Positions 36,199-44,238 of a stretch of 44,238 nucleotides of DNA are shown one piece after another; position 1 is the stretch's first letter, and each line of letters opens with the position of its first letter. The notes below the pieces were generated by a model. That model saw only the letters and a program-made list of their open reading frames with translations. It was not told where the DNA came from and did no database searches. The DNA lies in NCBI RefSeq assembly GCF_000272105.2, contig NZ_AJZD02000121.1, forward strand, positions 1 through 44,238. The letters are read 5' to 3'. The position numbers and the translations under genes are program-made. The DNA comes from Vibrio splendidus 12E03 (GTDB lineage: Bacteria; Pseudomonadota; Gammaproteobacteria; Enterobacterales; Vibrionaceae).

Positions 36199-37209
36199 AT
36201 GGCTTTTAACCTACGCAATCGTAACTTCCTAAAACTACTAGATTTCACTCCACGCGAAATTCAACACTTGTTAGATCTTTCTATGGAGCTAAAAAAAGCG
36301 AAGTACAACGGTTACGAACAGCCAACACTGACTGGCAAAAACATCGCACTTATCTTTGAGAAAACCTCAACTCGTACTCGCTGTGCATTTGAAGTTGCTG
36401 CATTCGACCAAGGTGCTCGAGTTTCTTACTTAGGCCCATCTGGCTCTCAAATTGGCCACAAAGAATCAATGAAAGATACCGCTCGCGTTCTTGGCCGTAT
36501 GTACGATGGCATTGAATACCGCGGCTTCGGTCAAGAGATCGTTGAAGAGCTAGGCGCTTACGCTGGCGTACCAGTATGGAATGGCCTGACTGACGAATTC
36601 CACCCAACACAAATCCTGGCTGACTTCCTAACTATGACGGAATACGGCCGTGGTAAACAACTGCATGAAATCAGCTTTGCTTACCTAGGTGATGCTCGTA
36701 ACAACATGGGTAATTCTCTGATGGTTGGCGCGGCGAAAATGGGCATGGACATTCGCCTTGTTGCTCCAAAACAATTCTGGCCACAAGAAGAGCTATTGGC
36801 TCAATGTCGTGAAATCGCAGAACACACTGGCGGCAAAATAACACTGACTGAAGATGTTCAAGAAGGCGTGCAAGGTTGTGACTTCCTATACACCGACGTT
36901 TGGGTATCGATGGGCGAAGCGAAAGAAGCATGGGCTGAGCGCATCAACCTAATGATGCCTTACCAAGTCAATATGGACATGATCAAGGCAACAGGCAACC
37001 CACATGTGAAATTCATGCACTGCCTACCCGCTTTCCACGGCGAAGATACAACAGTCGGCAAACAGCTTGCTGCTGAATATCCACAGCTTAAAGATGGCGT
37101 AGAAGTGACGGATGAAGTGGTCGAGTCTGAATACTCAATCGTGTTCGATGAAGCAGAAAACCGCATGCACACCATCAAAGCAGTAATGGTTGCAACACTT
37201 GGCAGCTAA
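36199..37209 (+). CDS. argF: Ornithine carbamoyltransferase
   Basis: Interconverts citrulline plus phosphate and ornithine plus carbamoyl phosphate. The 336 residues include the carbamoyl phosphate motif STRTR (57-61), [26 protein letters not shown], and [11 protein letters not shown] near the C terminus with ornithine loop [10 protein letters not shown]. By position downstream of arcA-arcC it is expected to work catabolically (arcB role), yet sequence alone cannot separate catabolic from anabolic OTCases, and it may do both if no other copy exists. Followed by an octamer repeat, a terminator and pyrBI, whose PyrB is its distant paralogue. Confidence 0.95.
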   Translation: MAFNLRNRNFLKLLDFTPREIQHLLDLSMELKKAKYNGYEQPTLTGKNIALIFEKTSTRTRCAFEVAAFDQGARVSYLGPSGSQIGHKESMKDTARVLGRMYDGIEYRGFGQEIVEELGAYAGVPVWNGLTDEFHPTQILADFLTMTEYGRGKQLHEISFAYLGDARNNMGNSLMVGAAKMGMDIRLVAPKQFWPQEELLAQCREIAEHTGGKITLTEDVQEGVQGCDFLYTDVWVSMGEAKEAWAERINLMMPYQVNMDMIKATGNPHVKFMHCLPAFHGEDTTVGKQLAAEYPQLKDGVEVTDEVVESEYSIVFDEAENRMHTIKAVMVATLGS

Positions 37210-37218
37210 TAAATTAAA

Positions 37219-37257
37219 AAGTTAGAAGTTAAGAAGTTAAGAAGTTAAGAAGTTAAG
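37219..37257. repeat. Octanucleotide tandem repeat (AAGTTAAG)x4
   Basis: Four perfect copies of AAGTTAAG (37226-37257), preceded by a 7-base variant AAGTTAG. It begins 10 bases after the argF stop. It resembles the AAGCTAG array at the left window end and is likely variable between strains. Confidence 0.88.
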
Positions 37258-37304
37258 CACGCACTTGTTCGCAAGATATTGACAAGTTAAGTGCAATAAC
37301 AGGG
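37258..37304. other. Spacer between octamer array and argF terminator
   Basis: Contains a weak dyad (GCACTTGT with ACAAGT and GTGC) and no gene. It is probably 3' untranslated RNA of argF. Confidence 0.35.
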
Positions 37305-37359
37305 AAATGCGGGTGGCGTTCTTGGGATTTTAACCTTGGATAAAACCCGCATTTTTTTT
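37305..37359 (+). terminator. Terminator after argF
   Basis: Stem AAATGCGGGT / ACCCGCATTT with a long AT-rich loop of about 30 bases and eight Ts. It ends the arcA-arcC-argF unit before the pyr promoter. Confidence 0.82.
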
Positions 37360-37487
37360 CATGTCCTTGAAGAGATTATTACCTGAAAAAGCCTGAGATT
37401 CGCAGTTCCAACAAAGGCTTAAATGGAAGCTAGAAACGGACGTAATTTCGCATAAAAATCCATTAAATTAATACTTTACGGAAAGTA

Positions 37488-37515
37488 TTGCATGGCCTTT
37501 TTATCTGAGTATAAT
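37488..37515 (+). promoter_or_regulatory. Sigma70 promoter of the pyrLBI operon
   Basis: TTGCAT (37488-37493) and a perfect TATAAT (37510-37515) with 16 bases between. It lies about 30 bases before the pyrL start. In E. coli the pyrBI promoter also has a UTP-sensitive start with reiterative transcription; the start region here (after CCTCCG) does not show an obvious homopolymer T run. Confidence 0.82.
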
Positions 37516-37545
37516 CCTCCGCAATTTGTCTAAAGAGAGCAAAAA

Positions 37546-37653
37546 ATGAACCGCAATTCTGTCGCACATAATTGTCAAACTACACGCCAAAGAGTGGCGG
37601 TGGTGTCATTTTTATTTTGCTCTATTGATCGTTTCGAAGCCTCCTATTTTTAG
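37546..37653 (+). CDS. pyrL: PyrL-type leader peptide of the pyrBI operon
   Basis: A 35-codon open frame (start [16 protein letters not shown], end EASYF) starts with ATG after GAGAGC and ends at the TAG at 37651-37653, inside the attenuator. Translating ribosomes therefore reach the terminator hairpin and disrupt it, exactly the logic of E. coli pyrBI. The peptide sequence has no close resemblance to E. coli PyrL, which is normal for leader peptides where codon position matters more than sequence. A U-rich run in codons 21-24 (after a small hairpin at 37585-37599) provides the UTP-sensitive pause. Confidence 0.82.
   Translation: MNRNSVAHNCQTTRQRVAVVSFLFCSIDRFEASYF
37585..37628 (+). promoter_or_regulatory. 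UTP-sensitive transcription pause region in pyrL
   Basis: A small hairpin CGCCA-AAGAG-TGGCG (37585-37599) is followed within 10 bases by a U-rich stretch (37608-37622). In the pyrBI mechanism low UTP stalls polymerase in such a tract and lets the ribosome catch up. Confidence 0.6.
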
Positions 37654-37666
37654 GGGGCTTTTTTTT
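37637..37666 (+). terminator. pyrBI attenuator
   Basis: Arms AAGCCTCC (37637-37644) and GGGGGCTT (37653-37660) pair with one G-T around an eight-base loop, followed by a run of eight Ts. The left arm is inside pyrL and the leader stop codon is in the loop, so a ribosome at the end of pyrL blocks the hairpin. It lies 42 bases before pyrB. Confidence 0.88.
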
Positions 37667-37708
37667 GTCCGCAATTTGACTGTATGCATAGAAAAAGGAA
37701 GACCCGTT

Positions 37709-38638
37709 ATGGCGCATTCGTTATTTAACAAGCACATCATCTCCATTCCAGAGCTATCTCGTGATGAACTGGAGCTTATCGTCGATACTGCCGCAAGACT
37801 CAAAGCAGAACCAAATCCAGAGCTGCTGAAAAATAAGGTGGTGGCGAGCTGCTTCTTTGAGCCTTCAACTCGAACTCGCCTTTCATTTGAAACCGCAGTT
37901 CAACGCCTAGGTGGCACGGTCATCGGTTTTGATAATGGCGGTAACACATCGCTGGCGAAAAAAGGCGAAACACTTGCCGATTCGGTGCAAGTTATCTCTT
38001 CTTACGTTGACGCCTTTGTGATGCGTCACCCACAAGAAGGCGCAGCACGTTTAGCTTCTGAGTTCTCTAACGGTGTGCCAATTGTGAATGGTGGCGACGG
38101 TGCCAATCAGCACCCAACACAGACCTTGTTGGACCTATTCTCAATTTATGAAACGCAAGGCACGCTCGACAACCTCAATGTGGCATTTGTTGGCGACCTA
38201 AAATATGGCCGCACCGTGCACTCATTGACGCAAGCACTATCAAAATTCAATAACGTGCGTTTCTTCTTTATCGCGCCAGAAGTGTTAGCCATGCCAGATT
38301 ACATTTGTGAAGAACTGGAAGAGATGGGCATCCAATACAGCACCCACAGCAGCATTGAAGAAGTGGTGCCTGAACTGGATGTTCTGTACATGACTCGCGT
38401 ACAGAAAGAGCGCTTTGATGCGTCAGAATACGCGCACATGAAATCGGCTTACATTCTGACGGCCGATACGCTGAAAGACGCTCGCCAAAACATGAAGGTG
38501 CTTCACCCACTGCCACGTGTCGACGAAATCACAACTGACGTCGATAAAACGCCACACGCTTACTACTTCGAACAAGCTGAAAACGGCGTGTATGCACGTG
38601 AAGCTTTATTAGCCCTAGTTCTAAACGACACTTTATAA
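37709..38638 (+). CDS. pyrB: Aspartate carbamoyltransferase catalytic subunit
   Basis: Condenses carbamoyl phosphate and aspartate in de novo pyrimidine synthesis. I use the ATG at 37709 (309 residues, [17 protein letters not shown]), with AAGGA before it; an upstream start at 37625 would overlap the attenuator. STRTR (53-57) binds carbamoyl phosphate; Lys in [27 protein letters not shown], and HPLPRVDEI near the C terminus are intact. pyrI follows 15 bases later, giving the class B dodecameric, allosteric enzyme. Confidence 0.98.
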   Translation: MAHSLFNKHIISIPELSRDELELIVDTAARLKAEPNPELLKNKVVASCFFEPSTRTRLSFETAVQRLGGTVIGFDNGGNTSLAKKGETLADSVQVISSYVDAFVMRHPQEGAARLASEFSNGVPIVNGGDGANQHPTQTLLDLFSIYETQGTLDNLNVAFVGDLKYGRTVHSLTQALSKFNNVRFFFIAPEVLAMPDYICEELEEMGIQYSTHSSIEEVVPELDVLYMTRVQKERFDASEYAHMKSAYILTADTLKDARQNMKVLHPLPRVDEITTDVDKTPHAYYFEQAENGVYAREALLALVLNDTL

Positions 38639-38653
38639 GCAGGAGATACAGTC

Positions 38654-39118
38654 ATGGTTAAACAAACTCAGCTACAAGTAGAAGCGATCCGTAACGGCAG
38701 CGTGATTGACCACATCCCTGCTCATCTTGGGATTAAAATTCTCAAACTGTTCAAGCTGCATAAAACAGAACAACGCATCACGATGGGGTTAAACCTGCCA
38801 TCATCAGCGCTCGGCAACAAAGACCTAATCAAGATTGAGAACATCTTTCTGACCAAGGAACAAGCCAACCAATTGGCTCTGTACGCTCCACAAGCGACTG
38901 TGAATCAGATTGAAGAGTACAAAGTGGTCAACAAGCTAACACTTGTGCTGCCAGAACAAATCAACAGTGTGTTCGCTTGCCCAAATAGCAACTGTATTTC
39001 GCACGGTGAACCTGTCGAAAGCAGCTTTAAAGTGCAGCTAAAACACGAAAACGTACAGCTAAAATGTCACTACTGTGAAAAAGTATTCTCTCGCGAGATC
39101 ATGAGTGAAATTCGCTAA
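38654..39118 (+). CDS. pyrI: Aspartate carbamoyltransferase regulatory subunit
   Basis: Binds CTP/UTP and ATP and relays feedback inhibition to PyrB. The 154 residues hold the allosteric domain ([32 protein letters not shown]) and the zinc domain with C109, C114, C138 and C141 (CPNSNC and CHYC). CAGGAG before the ATG. Second structural gene of the pyrLBI operon. Confidence 0.98.
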   Translation: MVKQTQLQVEAIRNGSVIDHIPAHLGIKILKLFKLHKTEQRITMGLNLPSSALGNKDLIKIENIFLTKEQANQLALYAPQATVNQIEEYKVVNKLTLVLPEQINSVFACPNSNCISHGEPVESSFKVQLKHENVQLKCHYCEKVFSREIMSEIR

Positions 39119-39161
39119 CCCTTAGCGCTATTACCTGCGCAATAAAAACCCTTAATAATTC

Positions 39162-39197
39162 ATGGATATTTATTCCCAACACGGAATAAATATCCAT
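39162..39197. promoter_or_regulatory. Perfect 15-bp inverted repeat between pyrI and argR
   Basis: Arms ATGGATATTTATTCC (39162-39176) and GGAATAAATATCCAT (39183-39197) are exact complements around a six-base CAACAC loop. It lies 44 bases after pyrI and about 250 before argR. There is no T run, so it is not a standard terminator. Confidence 0.7.
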
Positions 39198-39444
39198 TTA
39201 ACCAAAGAATAAAACCCCACAATAAAAGCAATTAACCAGAATTTTGTTTGGTGATCGCCTTCAAAAAGATAACTATCCTTTAGTGTTAGACTAAATGAAT
39301 AGATGATCATACATCTCGCATACCCTCCCTCTTATTTCGGGGTTCATCGGTAAGCCCTAATTAACAATCGTACTCTACGGCTTTGGGAGTGCGTTCTGCG
39401 CTATGGACAAGCGATATCAACACGTTGACCTTAAGGAGTTGTTC
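39198..39444. other. argR upstream region
   Basis: About 250 bases without a gene. It includes an ARG-box-like word TGAATAGATGATCA (39296-39309, roughly 11 of 14 to the consensus), overlapping the palindrome ATGATCAT, which may be an autoregulatory site. An upstream ATG at 39403 has no ribosome site. Confidence 0.4.
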
Positions 39445-39933
39445 ATGAACCAAATCACTGAGCACGGTTGCTTGTATTCAGCTGAAGATAAAACACTGAC
39501 TGCCGCGTGCAAACGCTTACTACAACAACAAAGCTTCTCGACCCAGAATCAACTGCGCGAGAAACTCGTCGACATTGGCTATACAGGTATCAGTCAATCG
39601 ACCGTCTCTCGCATTTTGTCACAGCTTGGCGTTGTCAAAATTCAGAATGCCTGTGGTAAAAAGGTTTACTGCATCACGGTTGAAAGCGCGCCTGTGCGTG
39701 TCGATGCCTCAATCTCATCACAAATCGAATTAATTACTCACAACCAAGCGATGGTGATCGTAAAAACAAACCCTGGTTGCGCACAGTTGGTCGCAAGATT
39801 AGTCGATATCGACCCACATACCGAGATTATCGGTACGGTTGGCGGCAATGACACCGTGCTAATTATCCCGAAAGACACGATGAATATCGATGCTTGTGAA
39901 CAAGTAGTCAGAGCACGCTTAGGTGTTGCCTAA
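39445..39933 (+). CDS. argR: ArgR-family arginine repressor (divergent, arc-linked)
   Basis: Hexameric winged-helix repressor/activator of arginine genes. I choose the ATG at 39445 (162 residues) because AAGGAG lies six bases before; the ATG at 39403 has no such site. N-terminal HTH with FSTQNQLREKLVDIGYTGIS and QSTVSRILSQLGVV; C-terminal domain with NPGCAQLVARLVD and GTVGGNDTVLIIP. The GDDT motif, whose two aspartates contact arginine in known ArgR, reads GNDT here (Asn135 at the first Asp). It is not next to mdh, the usual argR neighbour, so it may be a second ArgR devoted to the arc cluster. Confidence 0.9.
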   Translation: MNQITEHGCLYSAEDKTLTAACKRLLQQQSFSTQNQLREKLVDIGYTGISQSTVSRILSQLGVVKIQNACGKKVYCITVESAPVRVDASISSQIELITHNQAMVIVKTNPGCAQLVARLVDIDPHTEIIGTVGGNDTVLIIPKDTMNIDACEQVVRARLGVA

Positions 39934-40108
39934 ATGTCTTATTGGCAAGGGCTGTTCACTGCAGTTGCACAGCTAACCTTCTCTCGACTGCCTGAGAAAG
40001 TGGCTCACCCGCCGTAGCGGATATTTGCTGGTCGATGAAACTAATCACAAACTATTACGGTCTGATTGAGTTAAGATACCTTCAACTCCATTTTGATGAC
40101 TAAATAGT

Positions 40109-41962
40109 ATGCGACGACTTGCCACATTACTTTTTGTTTGTGTTTCCCTGTTCACCCAGCCTGCGTGGGCGCTTTTTGGAAACGACAACGCCGAGCCAAG
40201 CTTCGGAGGCAATAACAACGGTTTTGTCCCTGTTGACCAAGCTTTCCCTTTCAATTACTACCAGCAAGACGGCAAGGTGCTTCTCGACTGGCAAGTTAAA
40301 GAAGGCTACTACCTCTACCGACATAGCCTCTCTTTCACTGGGCAAAATCTCGCGCTCGGCAATGTTGAATTAGAAGATGGTAAGCCACACCAAGATGAAT
40401 TCTTTGGTGAGGTGAGCATTTATACCCAGCCATTATTCGTGCAAGTTCCGCTACAGAGTTACCAAGATGGTTCACAGCTGATCGTTAAATATCAAGGCTG
40501 TGCGGATGCAGGTTTCTGCTATCCACCCGAAACTCGAATCATCGATATTGAACCATTTACAGCTACAGATTCAGGCGACTCTCAAACTAATGTAGTGTCG
40601 CCAGAGTCATCGGCTGCAAACAATGACGCCGATGTTTCAACACAGCAAGCATCTCCAAAAGCAGACGTTGCAACTAACACCACTCCACAATCAAGTGCAC
40701 CCGTTTCAAAAGAAGCGAGCCTAGCCGATAAGCTCGGTGACAGTTGGTGGACGCCACTATTATTCTTAGCGCTTGGTGTTGGCTTAGCCTTTACACCGTG
40801 TGTTCTGCCTATGTACCCAATTCTAACGGGTATCGTATTAGGTGGCGGCAAGCTCAGCCAAGGTCGTGCGCTGATGTTGTCCTTCATCTATGTGCAAGGT
40901 ATGGCACTAACCTACACCCTATTAGGTTTAGTGGTTGCCTCTGCAGGCATGCAGTTCCAAGCGGCGATGCAACATCCTTACGTGTTAATTGCGTTGAGCG
41001 TTCTGTTCGTGGCTTTAGCCATGTCGATGTTTGGCGTTTATAACCTGCAGCTTCCAAGCAGCATCCAAACCTGGCTCAACAACCAAAGTAACAAGCAACA
41101 AGGTGGCAATACCTTGGGCGTGTTCGCGATGGGTGCTATCTCTGGCTTGGTGTGTTCGCCTTGTACTACAGCCCCACTATCCGGTGCGCTGCTGTATGTC
41201 GCTCAAAGTGGTGACCTGTTTACCGGCGCAATTGCTCTGTACGCATTGGCGATGGGTATGGGTATCCCACTGATTTTGGTTGCGGTATTTGGTAATAAGC
41301 TACTGCCGAAAGCAGGCAGCTGGATGGACAAGGTAAAAATCGTATTCGGCTTTATCTTGCTAGCAGCACCTATCTTCCTGCTAGAGCGCATTATCCCTGA
41401 ATTATGGGCAACTGTGCTTTGGTCTGGCCTTGGCTTCATCGCCTTTGGTTGGCTTTACCACAGCAAAAATGCACTACCATTCGGCGGCTGGAAACAGAGC
41501 GCGGTGGGCATCATTGCGATGCTTGGCTTATTCGCTTCGGCACAGCCTGCATTGAATTATTGGTTTGCGGAGAAGAGCGTAACCGTAGAACAGCAGCACA
41601 TCCAATTTGCACGCATCAACACCGTTGAAGAGCTAGAGATTCAACTCATCGAAGCGAAGAAACTGGGTAAACCTGTGATGCTCGATTTCTACGCCGATTG
41701 GTGTGTAGCGTGTAAAGAGTTCGAGAAGTACACCTTCCATCAAGCTGATGTTGAGAACAAGCTTTCTGACTTCGTATTGCTACAGGCTGACGTAACAAGA
41801 AACATGCCTCAAGATATTGAACTGCTTAAACAATTGCAGGTACTCGGCTTGCCTACGATTGAGTTCTGGGATGGCGAGGGTAACCATGTTCCAAATGCTC
41901 GTGTGACTGGTTTTATGCCTGCCGATGTATTCTTAAAACACATGCAAGACCACCAGCTATAA
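40109..41962 (+). CDS. dsbD: Thiol:disulfide interchange protein DsbD
   Basis: Inner-membrane reductant conduit that passes electrons from cytoplasmic thioredoxin to periplasmic DsbC, DsbG and CcmG. The 617 residues start with a signal peptide ([21 protein letters not shown]), then the alpha domain with the pair C..C in [13 protein letters not shown], a Gln/Ser/Thr-rich linker (about 155-200), eight membrane helices containing [10 protein letters not shown] and [12 protein letters not shown], and a C-terminal thioredoxin-like domain with WCVAC (C532 and C535). No cutA precedes it, unlike E. coli. A terminator follows. Confidence 0.97.
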   Translation: MRRLATLLFVCVSLFTQPAWALFGNDNAEPSFGGNNNGFVPVDQAFPFNYYQQDGKVLLDWQVKEGYYLYRHSLSFTGQNLALGNVELEDGKPHQDEFFGEVSIYTQPLFVQVPLQSYQDGSQLIVKYQGCADAGFCYPPETRIIDIEPFTATDSGDSQTNVVSPESSAANNDADVSTQQASPKADVATNTTPQSSAPVSKEASLADKLGDSWWTPLLFLALGVGLAFTPCVLPMYPILTGIVLGGGKLSQGRALMLSFIYVQGMALTYTLLGLVVASAGMQFQAAMQHPYVLIALSVLFVALAMSMFGVYNLQLPSSIQTWLNNQSNKQQGGNTLGVFAMGAISGLVCSPCTTAPLSGALLYVAQSGDLFTGAIALYALAMGMGIPLILVAVFGNKLLPKAGSWMDKVKIVFGFILLAAPIFLLERIIPELWATVLWSGLGFIAFGWLYHSKNALPFGGWKQSAVGIIAMLGLFASAQPALNYWFAEKSVTVEQQHIQFARINTVEELEIQLIEAKKLGKPVMLDFYADWCVACKEFEKYTFHQADVENKLSDFVLLQADVTRNMPQDIELLKQLQVLGLPTIEFWDGEGNHVPNARVTGFMPADVFLKHMQDHQL

Positions 41963-41993
41963 CGACGACATTCGTCTAAATACAAGCTCTAGC

Positions 41994-42039
41994 AAAAGCC
42001 GCATTGCTCCTCATAACGAGATGGCAGTGCGGCTTTTTT
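41994..42039 (+). terminator. Terminator of dsbD
   Basis: Arms AAAGCCGCA-TGC and GCA-TGCGGCTTT around a 16-base loop, followed by TTTTTTG. Confidence 0.85.
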
Positions 42040-42164
42040 GTGATTATAGGAAACGCTTTCCAAGAACAGGGATAAAAGTCGATATGGTTCAGACTTTTAA
42101 TGCATAGATATTGTCCACATACTCAATCAGGATGATAATAAATATTAACTAAATTGTTAAAAGT

Positions 42165-42803
42165 ATGAACGTCATGGACTCGACCTATACCATCATCATT
42201 GCTGATGACCACCCTCTCTTCCGCAACGCCCTGTTTCAGTCAGTTCATATGGCGATCAGCGGTGCGAACCTGCTTGAGGCTGATTCTCTCGACGCCTTAC
42301 TGACTCTGCTTAAGAAAGAGGATGAACCCGACCTGCTACTTCTCGACCTGAAAATGCCGGGAGCAAATGGTATGTCTGGCCTCATTCAACTTCGTGCTGA
42401 ATACCCAGATCTACCAATTGTGGTGATTTCTGCCAGTGAAGATGCCAGCGTAGTGACCCAAGTAAAGAGCCACGGTGCGTTTGGCTTCATTCCTAAGTCG
42501 AGTGATATGCGTGAATTGGTGAGCGCACTCAATCAAGTGCTGAATGGCGACCCGTTCTTCCCTGAAGGGCTGATTACCAACAATGCTGCCTGTAGCGACC
42601 TTGCGGAAAAGATTTCCACATTGACGCCTCAGCAATACAAAGTATTAGGGATGCTTTCTGACGGTCTGCTGAACAAGCAAATCGCCTATGAATTGAATGT
42701 TTCGGAAGCGACCATCAAGGCACATATGACAGCCATCTTCCGTAAACTGGATGTGAAAAACCGAACTCAAGCGGTTATCTTGCTACAAGAAGTCCATAAC
42801 TAG
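42165..42803 (+). CDS. NarL/LuxR-family response regulator (CrbR-like)
   Basis: Two-domain response regulator of 212 residues. Receiver: acidic pocket in [13 protein letters not shown], phosphoacceptor Asp in [13 protein letters not shown], Ser/Lys in VVISASED and FIPKSSD. Output: Lux[24 protein letters not shown] with [27 protein letters not shown]. No cognate kinase is adjacent. In V. cholerae, as I recall, the regulator beside nhaP2 is CrbR, the partner of CrbS that activates acs in the acetate switch; this assignment rests on synteny and is uncertain. Start at 42165 or 42174. Its stop overlaps that of the facing antiporter gene. Confidence 0.85.
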   Translation: MNVMDSTYTIIIADDHPLFRNALFQSVHMAISGANLLEADSLDALLTLLKKEDEPDLLLLDLKMPGANGMSGLIQLRAEYPDLPIVVISASEDASVVTQVKSHGAFGFIPKSSDMRELVSALNQVLNGDPFFPEGLITNNAACSDLAEKISTLTPQQYKVLGMLSDGLLNKQIAYELNVSEATIKAHMTAIFRKLDVKNRTQAVILLQEVHN

Positions 42804-44238
42804 GTTTCGCTTATATCCTCTTCTAAAGTCGTCTTAGGCAAACACAAACCCAGCTTGACGACTTTATGATCATCTATCTCTGCGACTACCCAATTGATGT
42901 CATGCCACTCGAAGCTATCGCCCAATACTGGGTGCGCGCCAAGTTCCCGTTCAGCCAATTGTTTTAAGGTCATGTCGCGCTCTTCTTCCGAGCCAAGCTC
43001 AATGCCATAGCAGTCACTCACCGCGGCAATCGATAATCCAACCTCAAGGAAGAAATCACCAAAGAATCGAGCTGCGTCTTCAGCTAAAGGTGCCTCACTG
43101 AATAGCTCACTTAGGCTATCTAGGTCTTTATCTTGGCCAAGCACACAGAGAATATCGTTCGCCTCTAGCACGGTACTGCCCGATGGGTGAAGCAAGGCAT
43201 CCTTTCTAAACAGTGCAGTAATTCGCGTTCCTTCCGGCATAGACAAGCGTTTCAGTGGTTCGCCCACACACCACTTCTCTTCTTTCAGCTTATAGACAAA
43301 CATCTCCCACTCACTAGCAGGGTAGATTTCAATGCCTGTACGAGAAATCGGTGTCGGCGTCGGAGGTAACGTCACCTGAGCCAATCTCGCGACTTTCATT
43401 AAGCTGCCGCCTTGAACAATCAGCGACACCATAACCACGAAGAAGGCGATATTGAAGTACAACTGAGCATTAGGTAGGCCAGCCATCATCGGGAACACAG
43501 CCAGAATGATCGGCACTGCACCACGTAAACCGACCCAAGAAACAAACCAGCGCTCTTTGGTGGTAAAGCTTCTGAACGGCAGCAAGCCCAACCAAACCGA
43601 CAGTGGACGAGCAAACAAGATCATGCCGAAAGCCAATGCTAATGCTGGAAGTGCAATATCCATCAAGGTCGATGGCGTCACCAATAGACCCAACACTAAG
43701 AACATCACGATTTGGCTGAGCCACGTCATGCCATCGAGAACATTAAGAATCGAGTGTCGAGAGCGCGTCGGACGATTACCAATGAACAAGCCCACTAGGT
43801 AAATCGATAGGATGCCACTACCGCCAAGCATGTTAGAGAAGGCAAACAGAGCCACACCACCACTGAGCACAAGAATCGAATACAGGCCATCAGCCAGCTG
43901 TACTCGGTTGATTAGACTCCATAGAACCCAACCACCACCAAGCCCGATAAGCGTGCCAACACCAAACTGCATCGCGAAGCTTTTCAGTAGGAAGTTCATT
44001 CCCATCTCGGCATCTGGGGTGCCAAGTAACGCGATTAAGGTCACCGTCAGGAAGACCGCCATTGGGTCGTTGGTGCCCGATTCAATCTCTAGGGTTGAGC
44101 CAACACGCTCGTTGAGGCTCTGCCCTTTTAGCAAAGAGAATACCGCTGCCGCATCGGTTGAACCGACAATTGCGCCGACCAAAATGCCCTGCATCAGTGA
44201 CAGGTCAAACAGCCAAGCCGCCATTAAACCGGTTAGAG
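42800..44238 (-). CDS. nhaP2: K+(Na+)/H+ antiporter NhaP2/CvrA (5' end beyond window)
   Basis: CPA1 cation/proton antiporter of the inner membrane that exports K+ (and Na+) in exchange for protons. The gene is truncated at the window end: codons LTGL continue upstream of the internal Met at 44224. Conserved ion-path sequence [12 protein letters not shown] and [13 protein letters not shown], many membrane helices, then a cytoplasmic RCK_C-like domain ([20 protein letters not shown] to [14 protein letters not shown]) and a CorC/HlyC-type domain at the C terminus (EVGLSIAAV.., [19 protein letters not shown]). This tail identifies NhaP2/CvrA. Converges on the response regulator with overlapping stops. 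Confidence 0.93.
   Translation of the reverse strand, partial: LTGLMAAWLFDLSLMQGILVGAIVGSTDAAAVFSLLKGQSLNERVGSTLEIESGTNDPMAVFLTVTLIALLGTPDAEMGMNFLLKSFAMQFGVGTLIGLGGGWVLWSLINRVQLADGLYSILVLSGGVALFAFSNMLGGSGILSIYLVGLFIGNRPTRSRHSILNVLDGMTWLSQIVMFLVLGLLVTPSTLMDIALPALALAFGMILFARPLSVWLGLLPFRSFTTKERWFVSWVGLRGAVPIILAVFPMMAGLPNAQLYFNIAFFVVMVSLIVQGGSLMKVARLAQVTLPPTPTPISRTGIEIYPASEWEMFVYKLKEEKWCVGEPLKRLSMPEGTRITALFRKDALLHPSGSTVLEANDILCVLGQDKDLDSLSELFSEAPLAEDAARFFGDFFLEVGLSIAAVSDCYGIELGSEEERDMTLKQLAERELGAHPVLGDSFEWHDINWVVAEIDDHKVVKLGLCLPKTTLEEDISET

Noticed and set aside
39403..39444. Upstream ATG as argR start
   Set aside because: No ribosome site; AAGGAG precedes the ATG at 39445, which also gives a length near the family norm.
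31593..39933. Recent horizontal transfer of the arc-pyr block
   Set aside because: No mobility genes, flanking repeats or tRNA; codon style resembles the neighbours. A rearrangement of native genes is as likely.

Overview
The window is ordinary chromosomal DNA of a gammaproteobacterium, almost certainly a Vibrionaceae member and probably a Vibrio of the Splendidus group. The evidence is the gene order (metJ/metBL-metF, rpmE/priA-cytR-ftsN-hslVU-menA-rraA/zapB-glpX, tpiA-pfkA-fieF-cpxP/cpxRA-sodA, fxsA/aspA-dcuA, dsbD and an nhaP2-type antiporter), the moderate-to-low GC of the intergenic DNA, and short tandem repeats between genes. Species assignment is inference. I see no IS element, prophage, integron, CRISPR array, rRNA or tRNA.

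Layout. 1-5450: methionine regulon, with metF and metBL on the minus strand, metJ on the plus strand, and MetJ operators (tandem 8-bp met boxes) at both promoters. 5617-7458: a short malic enzyme and ribosomal protein L31. 7802-17431: the conserved block of priA, cytR, ftsN, hslV, hslU, menA, rraA, zapB and glpX, with a sigma32-type promoter before hslV, a CRP-type site before cytR and a PurR-type box before glpX. 17630-19595: four small accessory genes (a SufR-like cysteine-rich regulator, DUF3135, DUF805, and an orphan hydroxymuconate isomerase homologue). 19845-25877: tpiA, pfkA, fieF and the Cpx envelope-stress system with its CpxR box. 25954-31082: sodA (Fur box), trmL, fxsA, aspA, dcuA.

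31593-39933 is the most distinctive part, a carbamoyl-phosphate metabolism block lying between dcuA and dsbD. It holds a YfcC/ArcD-type transporter, arginine deiminase, carbamate kinase, ornithine carbamoyltransferase, then the pyrBI aspartate carbamoyltransferase operon with an intact pyrL-type leader peptide and UTP-type attenuator, and finally an ArgR-family repressor. Long intergenic regions here carry a perfect FNR-type box, several strong dyads and hairpins next to ribosome binding sites. Arginine would be imported, deiminated to citrulline and split to ornithine and carbamoyl phosphate. Carbamate kinase would make ATP from the carbamoyl phosphate, while PyrBI would use carbamoyl phosphate for UMP synthesis. 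40109-44238: dsbD, a NarL/LuxR-type response regulator that resembles CrbR by family and synteny, and a convergent nhaP2-type antiporter cut off by the window end.

No wholly new system is evident. The best leads are regulatory: the control of the arc-argF-pyrBI-argR block, an ArgR homologue with Asn in place of a conserved arginine-site Asp, and a SufR-like regulator next to a candidate operator.
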